A stretch of DNA of 64,000 bases from Hymenopus coronatus (taxonomy: Eukaryota > Arthropoda > Insecta > Mantodea > Hymenopodidae), in assembly GCA_030762935.1 (NCBI GenBank), contig CM060880.1, positions 15,865,001 to 15,929,000 on the forward strand. The letters run 5' to 3'. Shown in pieces: positions 13,370 through 24,900 of this stretch (positions are counted from its first letter, which is position 1; every line of letters starts with the position of its first letter). A program made the translations under genes and the position numbers. Under the pieces are notes generated by a model. That model was given only the letters and a program-made list of their open reading frames with translations, was not told the origin of the DNA and ran no database searches.

Positions 13370-14130
13370 TTATGTACACTGTACATAGTAAGTAAAGAAG
13401 GTATTGTATTCCGCAAAAATTCTATACCAATATGTCACTGGAAATGCATGTTTTGAGGACACGCGAATAAAAAACTTTTTAGAAAGAGGTCCGTGTGTGT
13501 GTGTGTCTGTATTTGTGGACCTTTCAAAAAGGTATTTTCCAAGAATGTGACACAAAGGTTCTCAAAAAAATTCTCCAACCCAAACTGTTCCTTACATGGA
13601 AACCATTTTTGAAAGTTTTCCCCTCAAAATGGCTTATTTTGATAAAATACCTATATTAAAGATATTTAAATTTCAAATAAAATGCATATATGTATTTTCT
13701 GAGAATAACATCTGAGAACCCATTCATTCGGGAATTATTTTGCATAACTTGTAAACCGTAAAAGACGCACGAAAACGTAAATCTCGTTAAATCGCACAAT
13801 TTTATGCCATATAAGTTTTTTTATAGTTAGCCGTTTTCAAAATATTCCTTGTTTTTTAAACTAATTAAACTTTTCTCAAACAGGAAGTCCTCTTCCGTTT
13901 CTTCTCTCTTTTGGTTTACTTCAGACCATGGATGGAGAACTGAACTTCAGTTGTTCACAACGGCCAGCTTTTATGGTTTGACTGTCGTTTTAGCGTGCTG
14001 TATTCCCTTTTTCCTCTTTTGCTTAAAAGGAAGTACCTAATAAGACAATTATGCTCATGTTTTCGTATGATTAGAGAAAAGAATATTTTATAAGAATGAT
14101 TTGTTTGCAGAACAGACAGAGAAACTCCTG
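13370..14130 (+). repeat. Family A repeat lacking the right end
   Basis: It starts with a GTACACTGTACATAG left-end variant and runs through the TTTCTGAGAATAACATCTGAG and CCTAATAAGACAATTATGCT blocks. The final GAACACATCAGATTTTT terminus is absent. Confidence 0.7.
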
Positions 14131-15080
14131 TAAAAGAGATGTTATCATTTGTTTTCCTTGCGGTGAATATTAAACAGCTTCAGAGTTCGTTTGCCCTGCC
14201 ATTTGTTTATTTAATTTGCCATTTTATAGAACAGAAAATATTTATATATGAGTTTTATTATTTTGTCTTTAAGTATGTACAATGGAAATAGTAGGGAGAG
14301 AATCTATTTGTCTATCTATTTATCTATGAACAAGTGCATAAAAACCCGAAGGTATATAATGGTTATAGTTATAATTAGGGGGTGGATGTTGATGAAATGT
14401 AATCTTTTTGTTTTTCAGATAAGAACGATATCCAATGGTAAAAATATGCATTTTAAGATGTAACGAATCAGAATTACGTATTTTTGTTGCATTTTTTGTA
14501 TTTTTTTTTCAATTTGACTTGAAAAATCATTATTTCATTTTATTTGTCATTTTTAGGATACTTTCGTACTCTTTGGATTTTGTATTTTAAATTCAAGCTA
14601 AATAACATTTTCAAAGCTGAACAAAGCAACTACCAATGCCAGTAGTTATATAAAAATAGTCTAAGTAGTCGCATTTCCAGGAAACAGAACCAATATTCTA
14701 CCTTTTATCTTCAATACAATTACAAGATTAAACTTAGTGTAAGAGTGATGTTTCAGAGATCAGAACAGCTGAGGGCAAAGACTCACAGGCCTTGTTATAC
14801 ATATGCATTCCTCCCAGGAGAATGTATCTGGAAGGTATGCCCTTGCATCAGCAACGTGAGCATTATACTGAGAAAGATCACGGCTCAACTTCCAACATAT
14901 AATCAGGTTTATTAGTTTTTAGAGAACATGAATTCATGTGCTAGCAATTCTAAACACACTAAGTACACGCTGGGATACTAACGTTGCGCGATGTATCTAC
15001 CATTCTTTATGAACATTCTCGGAAATGCCAGCGACCGATGACAGTGGAGTCATAATCACACACCGTATACTGTACCTTGA
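14131..15080. other. Unassigned AT-rich spacer
   Basis: No coding, RNA or repeat signature recognised. Confidence 0.4.
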
Positions 15081-15142
15081 TGCGGAGAAGTTTGGCTTCA
15101 GTATATATACAGCTTTCTAATAAAGTAATCCATTGCTGTAAA

Positions 15143-15632
15143 ATGCTGATAGTAAAGCCGACAAAAAGTGCGTTTTTACACCAGTTAGTAAACGAGCTCG
15201 GTAAAGATTATTTACAAGAGATGGTAGTGTTCTATTTTGTAAATTGGGCAACGTTAAAGTAAGTGCGGAAAGACGTTGTTGTGCAGCAGCACATTGGACA
15301 TGATAAACATACAAAAGTTGTGATGAATGCTAAAAACAAAACATGTTCTCAGGGTCTTCTAAGGCAAAAAATCATCTCCCATCCAGTAAATCATCTGTAC
15401 TTTTCAAAGAACTCTGTGAGGTGATGGAGTGAAAAAAATAAGGCAACCAAAGTTACGAGGTTTTCTAGAGCGGTATACTGGCCATAGCATTCCAGATAAA
15501 TCAACATTATGTAAGAACCATTTAAGTGAAAGCTATGAAGACACAACGTCAAGAATAAGGAATAAGATTGTAGATAAGCCAGTATTTGTTTCGATCGATG
15601 AAATTCTGATGCCGAAGGCCATTCGATTTTAA
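15143..15632 (+). pseudogene. hAT/CGGBP1-like transposase remnant
   Basis: Two open pieces resemble the N-terminal half of a CGGBP1-like hAT transposase. The first (KSAFLHQLVNELGKDYLQEM, then VVQQHIGHDKHTK in a shifted frame) resembles the BED-like finger region. The second, at 15429-15632, has the LRGFLERYTGHSIPDKSTLC and IVDKPVFVSIDE motifs, comparable with the LEKYT...IPDESTL...WVSIDE signature of these proteins. Frameshifts and an early end after MPKAIRF show it is dead. It ends about 290 bp upstream of the RpS27 transcription start. Confidence 0.5.
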
Positions 15633-15904
15633 ATAGGGCGACTGTTCATCGGTTCACCAAAGTTGATTATCCCTAATGACTGGTAATCGCGGATGTATAT
15701 AAGCGCCATAAAAGTTAAAACATTAGTTTGTGTACCACAGACAATCTACTATATCATATTATATACCTTACCATCATGATACTACTGCAGAGAAGTATCA
15801 CTGCTACTTTGATCGTCTTTGTAACAGCTACATGGTGAAACCACTAGAACTGCCGTCTATAGAACGTTCTCACTACTACAAATTGCGTGCGTGCCTTTGG
15901 TTTC

Positions 15905-15930
15905 CAGAGTATAGTATATCCTTTTTCCGG
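15905..15930 (+). promoter_or_regulatory. RpS27 core promoter with 5' TOP tract
   Basis: The tract CCTTTTTCC at 15920-15928 lies 22 bases before the start codon. It fits the terminal oligopyrimidine initiator of ribosomal protein mRNAs, which places the transcription start at about 15920. A TATAGTATAT stretch lies immediately upstream but is too close to act as a standard TATA box. TOP mRNAs are translationally controlled by growth signalling. Confidence 0.7.
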
Positions 15931-15949
15931 TGGATCCACACGAAGAACC

Positions 15950-15955
15950 ATGCCT
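15950..15955 (+). CDS. RpS27: RpS27 exon 1 coding part (first two codons)
   Basis: ATGCCT followed directly by the strong donor GTAAGTATG. Exon 2 opens in phase 0 with the codons for Leu-Ala-Lys, so the join gives the expected MPLAK start of eS27. The 5' leader is only about 30 bases and begins with a TOP tract. This was the only ATGCCN next to a good donor that I found upstream of exon 2. Confidence 0.85.
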
Positions 15956-18900
15956 GTAAGTATGCTGGTGTTTATATATGAAGAGATTTTGTGATTAACA
16001 TTATAATGTAGTATGGTAAATAAGTTTAATTTAGACAAATGAAGCGAGATAAATCGTTCACATTGTAGTTATTAAAGCAGTCCGCTTGCAAGTTCATAAA
16101 CTTTTAAGTGACATTAACGATGTTGCGTATTTGAGCACATGTTCGAACTTGTTTAATGGCATAAGGGGAGAAATGTTCACGTTAAAAAAGTGTGATACCG
16201 TTAATTCGGAGTTACAAAAGATTCCGAGGAAGGTAACTTGGAATTGCCAGAGGGAATCAGTGAATTATTTTGCAAATGGCAGAGTAATGGAAAGCAAAAC
16301 ATTTGTGATCGTGGCAGTCAGTGCACCTATAAGAAGTAGCGGTTGAGGGAACAAAATGTTTAAGAAGCAATTATGTCAGTGCCATTATTTTTTAACGTAT
16401 ATAGTGTTAAATACGAAGTGTTAAACGTATTGTATGATGCTTGTACGATTTTCAAAGATTTACGTGCCATTGTGAAATATCCGTACCTCCCCCCTAACTG
16501 CTGTTATCAATGAAAATAAAGCAGGTTGACTCGGTGTTGCGCTATGTTGCGAGAGTAAATTCTGTGAACATAGGTAAATGCAAATTGAAAAAGCGTAAGT
16601 ATTGTGTGAATAATTTTCATGGTTGCTGGAGTTGAAGTATTTTTCCAGTGTGTTCCAAGTTACAAGCCCTTATAAAAGCTTTCAGTTGGCATGACTTGTT
16701 CGATTATAAATTATGTTGTGAAGTTTTTGATGCACCAAGCATCATATATAAGTATTTAAGCAGGACGGTTCTTTTATCTGTAAGTATTTACACTATAATC
16801 TGCCTCACCCAAGAATATTCCTGTCAATATATGGAAGGTAAGAAAGAGAGAAATGCAGCGACATGGAACACTCTTGGGCTGCTGATTGCAAAGTGGAGTC
16901 TATAGATGTTTTCTTTTGTGTTCTGTTGTACAACCATCTCTAAGATATACAGCACTCAAAATAATTGTTCTATGCGAACTGATTTTGGAGAAAGAAATGC
17001 ATAGAACTATTTGTATTCATTTCTTTGCATTTTGTACATACACCACATATATTCTATGCTCTTGAATTTTGAAATGAACGTTTACAAGCTAATTGTATAG
17101 AACAAGCAGAAGACATCACGGTTATACATTATTAACATATTGTTATTGTTTAATAACATTCATCCTAAAGTATGAAAGAACCTTAGTGATCCCTGACAGT
17201 TGCCTTGCCTTGTGGTCACATCATTGTCAGTTTGTCCCGTCTATGGCTACAGCAGGACAATAAACCAATTTCAAACTAAAACACTAGCACACAGCACAAT
17301 GGTAAATATTAACACGTTAAAAAAAATCTGTAGCAAAGTAAAATAGCACAGTACAAGCAGATACTTGACCCAACTTAAATTAACATTGAGGAATGTTTGT
17401 TACATTTTGTAACAAGGATGACATTGCTTATGCAGCAAGAATCTATTGGCAGAGAAGCGCACACACACACCCCTTGTGAGCTGAGACAGTGCGATGTCAG
17501 GGATCACAATGGATCTCCAGACTTCAGATTTGTATTACTACAGAAAGTTATATAAGATCTATTTCTATTATATACGACCATTCTTGGAACAAAGTTGGTC
17601 TTAAGGTGTAAGCTGATTCTGATGCTATTGTTATCATGCAGTCAGTAGTGTACCATCAAGGAGCAGTTCTGTTAATCTGTTGAAATGAAACAAACTGAGG
17701 CAGATTTTAAGAAAAGGCGAGAGGCAAATGATCATGAATTGTTTTGTGATACTGAAGAAGGAAACATTGAAGCATAACTGCATGCTATTATGCAACACGC
17801 AGATTTAAGTTGCTAGTAATGTCTTAACTTGATTTATTGTCAAGTTATCACTGCTACAGCTCTTGCAAAACTTTTGTGCAACTGTAGCATCAAACACTTG
17901 GCAAGTTGTCTGCTCTTCTTTTACATTAAGATCCATCTAGTCTTAGAGTATGTACAAATATGGATTTAGTAAAACATTTTGATAATCCAGGGTTAAATGA
18001 ATAAATTCCTTAACTTGGGAATAGCTACAAATCTACTTTTCCATCACATTGTGTACTATTTAAATATGAAAATGTGGAGAATACACACTAATAATGAGTT
18101 TATAATCATAACTTTCCACTATTGTCACTTTGCTTCATAAACTTAATGGACTTCCCACCTGCTTGTTCTGTCCTTGGCTCCCTGCATGTTGCCGACATTC
18201 CCAATCTGAACTTAGCTGAAGAAGCCGTATAGTAGCCAAGGGTTGAGGGCTTTAAGCTACAAAGAGTAGTTGAGAAATTGAGGGCACTAAGCTGCAAAGC
18301 ATTGCCAAAGGATGATTTTTTTTTTTTTTTTGTGATAGAGATACTGTCACACAGTCTTTGAAAACCAGTACCTATATTTCAGTAGATCAGACAATACTTG
18401 AAGCATAAAAAACAGTACCCAAAATTGGGGTCGTCTTATACGACAGATATAAAACCTAGACTGACAATTTTTACACTGATTGCACTTACGGTACGAACTG
18501 TTATAAACACACAACACAACCTGCAATACATATGAGTTTGTTATTCAGCACATGCTTCCACAGGCAAAAACTGTAGTAATGCTGAGGGAGGCTTTCGATT
18601 TATGACTTATCTAACTGTACCAAGTAGAACAGAGTGGGTATGTCTACAAAAGTGAGTAGCCAATATAGCGCTAAGATCATTACTTGAATCAGTGCCCTTA
18701 TAACTGTTCTAAACTAAATTTAGAGGCTGTTAATGTGTTACAGGGCAGACATATGGTAAAAGTATATATCTTTGATGAAAATTTGTACCTCATCTTGTCC
18801 ACTAAATAATAGTTATCCTGATTAATCATGATTATGCAACTAGCAACCACAAACTAGGGTGTTGGCAGATTGTTAAACAAATAAAAAAGCATTCAGTTTG

Positions 18901-21900
18901 CAGCTTTGTAGTTTTAACAGTTACCATTGGACTCAACTTGAAAAATTATACTTTTGAATTCACTTTAATTTGTACAGGAAATACCTTTACTGGCCACATG
19001 CAATAACTATATTAAAGTGAGAGAAAGGAAACACTTGGGCGGCTCCTTTGATGTGCTTGAAGCCAAACTCTGCGCTAGATGCCATATTGGGACCTAGTGA
19101 ACACAAAGCAAACATTGTTTATTACATACCATTTTAAGCAGGTTAAAACGTGAAGAATAAAAAAACACGAACTATGTAATAATATCATGTGTGGCATACA
19201 CATGACTTTCTCTGCTTGCTCTCCTACAAACTATTTATACAGCTCTTATTCTTCTGTTTCTTGTTAATAGAGATACATTTTAATTGCGCATTTTGTTAAC
19301 AATAGTGAAATCTTTTTTATGCCAGCTATGTGATGCTTTAAAATCCCATTCTTTGCAAGAACTTGAGAAAAGAAGAGAAAAAAACCTGAGTGCTATTTCC
19401 ACAAAAGAAAATTTGTATGTATTTGAAAATTTTTAATCAATAACAGGGGGAATGGTTATCAGCATAAAAAATATACACGAAAAATTGTGGGCTTTAATAG
19501 GATCTACATTCTCTATGTAGTAAGATTTTATCTATCTCTTACGATTTTGATTAAAATGTCGCAGGTGTAAGATATTTTTATGACAAACATAAAAGTATAA
19601 CTTGAATTTTTTGGGAAGAGCCTCTGAAGACCTCTTTATTCTAGATTACTTTTATATACATTTTGTATAACTGGTAAACCATAAGAGACAAAAACATAGT
19701 GTATAAAAATCTGATGTATGTCATTCACATAACGTTCTCTAGCTGTTCCACAGACAAATTTTTCTTATAAAAGATTATTCTTTTATCTACGCCATGCGAA
19801 TCAAGATAAACATTAGCAGAAATGATCTATTGCTTCCTTGTAAGTAGAAGGGAAATAAGGGAATACATTAGGCTAAAGTGATCGTCAAATCTTTGAAAAG
19901 CTGGTCGTTATGTGAAACAATTGATGTTCGTTCGCTTTTATGGTCCCGTTGGAGAAAAGGTAGTTTAAAATTGAAACCAATAACAAGGAATATCTTAGAA
20001 ACTGTCAGCTCTACATAAAAGAAGTATATGTTATAAATTCTGTGTTTTAACGAAATCTACATTTAGTAAGTTTTTGTCTATATCTTACGTTTTAACTGTT
20101 ATGCAAAATTTTGCAAACCCCAACCAAAATAAAGAGCTCGTCAGAGGCTATTCCTAGAGAATTCAAAATGTTTTATTGGTATAAAACGAAATATACACTA
20201 TTTTAATCAAAATAGTTAGACCATTTTTGAAAAGGTCAAAATTTTTGAAAAATGTTCTATGTAAAGGGTAGTTGGGGTTGTGGGGATTTTCTTGAACATA
20301 TTTCGTATTGCATCCTTGGAAGATACTATGTTTAAATATCATAGTCACAGGCTTTTATAAGATTTGACTAACGCTTTAGTCTGTGCATTCTCTTATTTCT
20401 CTTCTACTTAAAAAGAAGCAAGTATTAAGACAAATTCTAGTAATTTTTATCTTAGCATGATGTAGATAAAAGAATCATCTTTTGTAAGAAAATTTTGTTT
20501 GTGAAACAGCTAGAAAAAGTCACACGAATGGAACACGTCAGATTTTGGAGACTGTTTTGTTTGCTGTACATATACAAAACAAACCGTAGCAACATGAAAT
20601 TATGGTTAGGAAAATATATAGATAAGAGTAAATAACCAAGTGATTCAATGGGCTGGCAAGCTTTATTTAATAAAATAATTAAAAAGCTTAATACGTTGAA
20701 TCAGAATGAACAGTAAATATGATTAGGCAGAATGAATCAGCACTACCATAGAAAAAAAACAACAAAACAAAAAACCAAAACTTGATGCAAACACATGATA
20801 AACCACATTACTAACTTTACAGGAGGCATTCCATGTTGTTTTGCCATATTGTATTTGAATTGTTTTTGCGTTAGAGTCTGAGCACCATTGGCTGCCTTTT
20901 CCTTACTATTGCTCATTATAAGAGCAGTAAAGCTTTAAGAGTCAACAAATATGCTAACTTGTACAGTGTTTAATATAACCGTTGAGTAGAATATAATCCC
21001 AGTAGGTAAAATACACAATTAATAACATTAATAAAATGTATATTACGAAGTGTGTAACTTCAATATAGCTGTTTACTTGGTCCAAGTATGGCAGAATTCG
21101 CGCATGTGCACTGAATTTTGGCGCACGGATTGCAGCGGAGTTTCCTTTCTGTATACTTTCTATTCTGTGGTAAAGTGTTGTCTTCGTTAGGTCTATATTA
21201 GGTAATATAACATCTAGCTGTGGCATATTACTTCTCTGATAAAAGTTATACCTGCCATCATCCTTTGATCACATCTGTCATTAGAAAATAAAATGGCAGA
21301 CATAATGCATGTTCAGTGGCTATAGCCAAACCGCTCATTTCCTATTACGAATCACATGAAATACTTCACAATCCAAGACATAATTATTAAAAAAACAAAC
21401 AAAAGACTGGAAATATATAAAGTGCATATAGGATAATGATATGAGGAAAAACTTAAATGCATTGGGAAACTAACATTTAGAAGAACAAAATGAAAGTTAT
21501 TATGACAGCCATAATTACAATTTTTGCTGCTGGCTTTGCTATTCATAGTCATAAATGTAGTATTAATTGTTGTTTAAGAAATGGACTTACTGAGGTTAAG
21601 TTTTAAGTTAGGTTATACAAAAATGTTGCAGATGAAGGTAATAGAAGCTTAAATAAAGTAAATTTATTTATAAATGTTCAATATGACGAAACACCTAACG
21701 TAAGCGGAACAAAATAGGAACCATTATTACTGATGCTGTTAACTATTGGATATGCTTTTTAAATTTGTAATAAAAATGTATGTTTTATCACATTCATAGA
21801 ATGTGATAGGCCTAAGGGAATGCTGCAGTAAATGTGTACTGGAAATAACGTGACTGTGTGTCCATTGCACATGCGGGTGTGTGCTAAGACTGTTCTTAAC

Positions 21901-24900
21901 TGGCAGATTTGAAGGGGATGATGGAAGCTGGAGTGTACTTTATCCAAGTTCTGGAAGTTTCTTGCTGTGTATTGGGGTTTGTATAAGGAGGGCAGCCAGG
22001 GTCAAGATTTATTGCGACAGCAACTTTGGAGGGTGCAGTTAGGGAGAGCTGAAGCAGTCGAGAATTTTTGGTACAATATGTTGTAGATTTTAAGGAATTA
22101 AAGGAAACACTAAGTTATATAATGCTGGATATGCAAACAATCATGTGATGAAAAATTAATCTGAAAGGTTAGGGTTTTCATTTCTGTTCTTGTGCAGCCA
22201 AAGTCCCATTTTTTCTTTGTACCAGGGTTAATGCATTTTCAAATTTGAACTCAACTTGTAATTCCACATCCTCCCATGGTAACCTAGAGGTAACATGTTA
22301 GCCTCTGCTTCCCAAGGTCACAGTTCAATCCTGGCAGAGGATAATAGATTTTTTCGGACATAAAATCCTTAGCATGGCTTTGTATGGAAGATGTCATAGA
22401 TTTGCGGCATACAAAAGAAAACCTCAAGTTTGATAATGAACAAAATTAAGACGTCTTTCATGTCCAATATGGAATCTGATGACACAAAAAATGCTGCAAA
22501 AGTGTCCATAAATAGAACTCAATTGCAGTTGTAATTCAAAAGCTGGTTCCCAATGGCTGGGAATATAAAACAATGCTAAAGAACTGCAAAATCTGGATAA
22601 TTTGAAACTAATTTTAATGTAAACTATGAATAAACTAAAGATTTTTGGTAAGGCGATTCAATTAGAGGAATTTGAAATACATTTCGAAAATGTTATTCTA
22701 ATTTTGGTATTGGCTAACTTGCATCTAATTTTAACATTCCTTAACTTGCAACATTTATGTCAATTTTGAAACAAATTAAAAAGTATCATTGGTCAGATAA
22801 AATAAATCACAACCCAGTACTCAAAATCCACTATCAGTTTGTGTTCTTTTTCTAATTCGTAATTTACAGTTACGGTTTCTATCTTACAGTGCTTAGATCC
22901 AGTCTAAACGTCCACAATAGCAACAAATAGCACCACTGTAACACAAATGCTCATTCTAAACAATGAAAAATAAGATCCCTAGAAAAACAGTAATTTAAAT
23001 TGCACTGGATGATGTTGCTTCAGAGGTCAATATTATAGCAGATGCTGTTAATGCGCAATGTCGGATACCAACTGTTAAGCAGAAAAAAGTACTGCTGTAA
23101 TAGGAAATGCTGAAGTAATTGGAAGAGTTGTGTAGTGTTAAATGGTGTATAGAAAAATGCAAAATAGTAAATAAGTGCCTAAAAGGGCAAAAAGAGTCAT
23201 GCTATTAAACTGATCAATAACCCAGAAGCAGGAAGCAAATGTTATGCACAAAACTTGAAACCGAGAGGAAATGAGGTACACGTGAATAACTGCAAAGTGG
23301 TTAGTAAATGTAATACAACTAGTCACTACAAGCCAGTAAACAAGTAAAATGCATGTAATGTGAGCAACATAAGGAAATATAGTTAAAATAAATAAATGCA
23401 ATAAAAGTTAATGATAATATACTTAAAGTGCAGGGGAAAAAATCTAACACAAGTGTATAATAAATGCAAAAGTAAGAAAATGGAGTAAAAATTAATAAAT
23501 TGCACCAAAATATAACTGAAAGCAATGTAATAACTAGCATATTTAAAAATCCAAATGCTATACATTCACAGAATGTTAGCAGTATATTTTTATAGAGGAG
23601 CGGTGGAGAAAAGAATATTGTTGTGCCTTGTAAGTAGGGAGAACGTTTCCCCACTGCGTATTCCTCCACTATGCATGCATAAACAGGAAGCTTGTGTTCC
23701 CATTAGTGATGACTGAGATGATCAGTAGCTTGGCTGGCAAATGGCTTGGAGGAAGAGACAGGTTGGGCAGAAAGGCAGTCCATCAAACAGCAATGGCAAC
23801 TTTCTTAGAAGCTAGTCTACCTGACATTGCCATGCCAGGTCAATCTCTGAAGCAACGTTACCTTGCACTGTTGATTTTGTGTTAATTGCATGTTACATGG
23901 GTGTTATTTTTCCTTTTTACAGCTTGCAAAAGATTTGCTGCACCCCTCACCAGCTGAGGAGAAGCGAAAACACAAGTTAAAAAGACTTGTGCAACATCCA
24001 AATTCATATTTCATGGATGTCAAATGCCCAGGTAAGGTGTTATTATTTTCATAGGATAACATTCATTGCACAAACAGGGTGGACATGTCAGTGAAATTAT
24101 TCACTCTTTTCTCAATGCCATTTTGTAATTCTTCCACCCGTGTCAAGTGTAATAACAATGTGAAATTTTCATATAAAATGAATGTAAATCATTCACTCAA
24201 AACAGAAACATAAGCAGTGGCCATTCACAGGAGAGCCCACACTTCTTTTTTTACCAATAACAGCACTATTAACTCTGAAGCTATTTTAATTTTTATGTAC
24301 TTTTTAAAAATTGAGACTGTACTCATAGCGTCCTTTACCAGATGGTTGTATCAAATGTTGAATAAAATGAGGGTCAAATGAACTGTGTGCATAGAGCTTA
24401 GTTACTCAACATTTGTCGTATGAACATGGGCCCATTTTAATTTTATAAATATAATTTAAACTTTTTTAAAATTAAAACATCTTAACAAGGTAGCCTATTT
24501 CCAATAGACTGGCATAACCTGAACTTGAGCATGTTCCAACTATCAGGGACCTACAAATAGAAAACAGTTTGAATTTTTATTTTCTCTACATACTCTGTAC
24601 ATAGTGTATAGAGAAGGTATTGTATTGCACCCAAAAATTCAATACCAAGATTTCACTGAAAATACATGTTTTGGGACCCCCTGAATACAAAAAAAAATAA
24701 TTTTAGAACAAGGTCTGTGTTTCTGTGAGCAGCATAGCTCATGTGCAGTGTACATAAAATACAGATAAGCTATTGTATTCCACCCACAAATTTGATACTG
24801 AGATTTCATCAGAATTAAATGTTTTAGGCTTCTCTGAGTCCAAAAGTGTTTTTAGAAAAAGGTCTGTGTGTGGGTGTGCTATGCACAGCAGTCATTTAAA

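Noticed and set aside
14635..14646. ATGCCA|GTAGTT as an alternative RpS27 first exon
   Set aside because: Poor donor, AT-rich context and no pyrimidine tract; 15950 is much better.
23138..23669. Long minus-strand frames with hydrophobic residues that could suggest membrane proteins
   Set aside because: They arise from an A-rich plus strand inside RpS27 intron 1, with no motif or splice context.
23826..23838. ATGCCAG next to GTCAAT, 90 bases before RpS27 exon 2, as the RpS27 start
   Set aside because: The frame does not join to exon 2 to give the expected protein. ATGCCT|GTAAGT at 15950 does, and it has a TOP tract in front.
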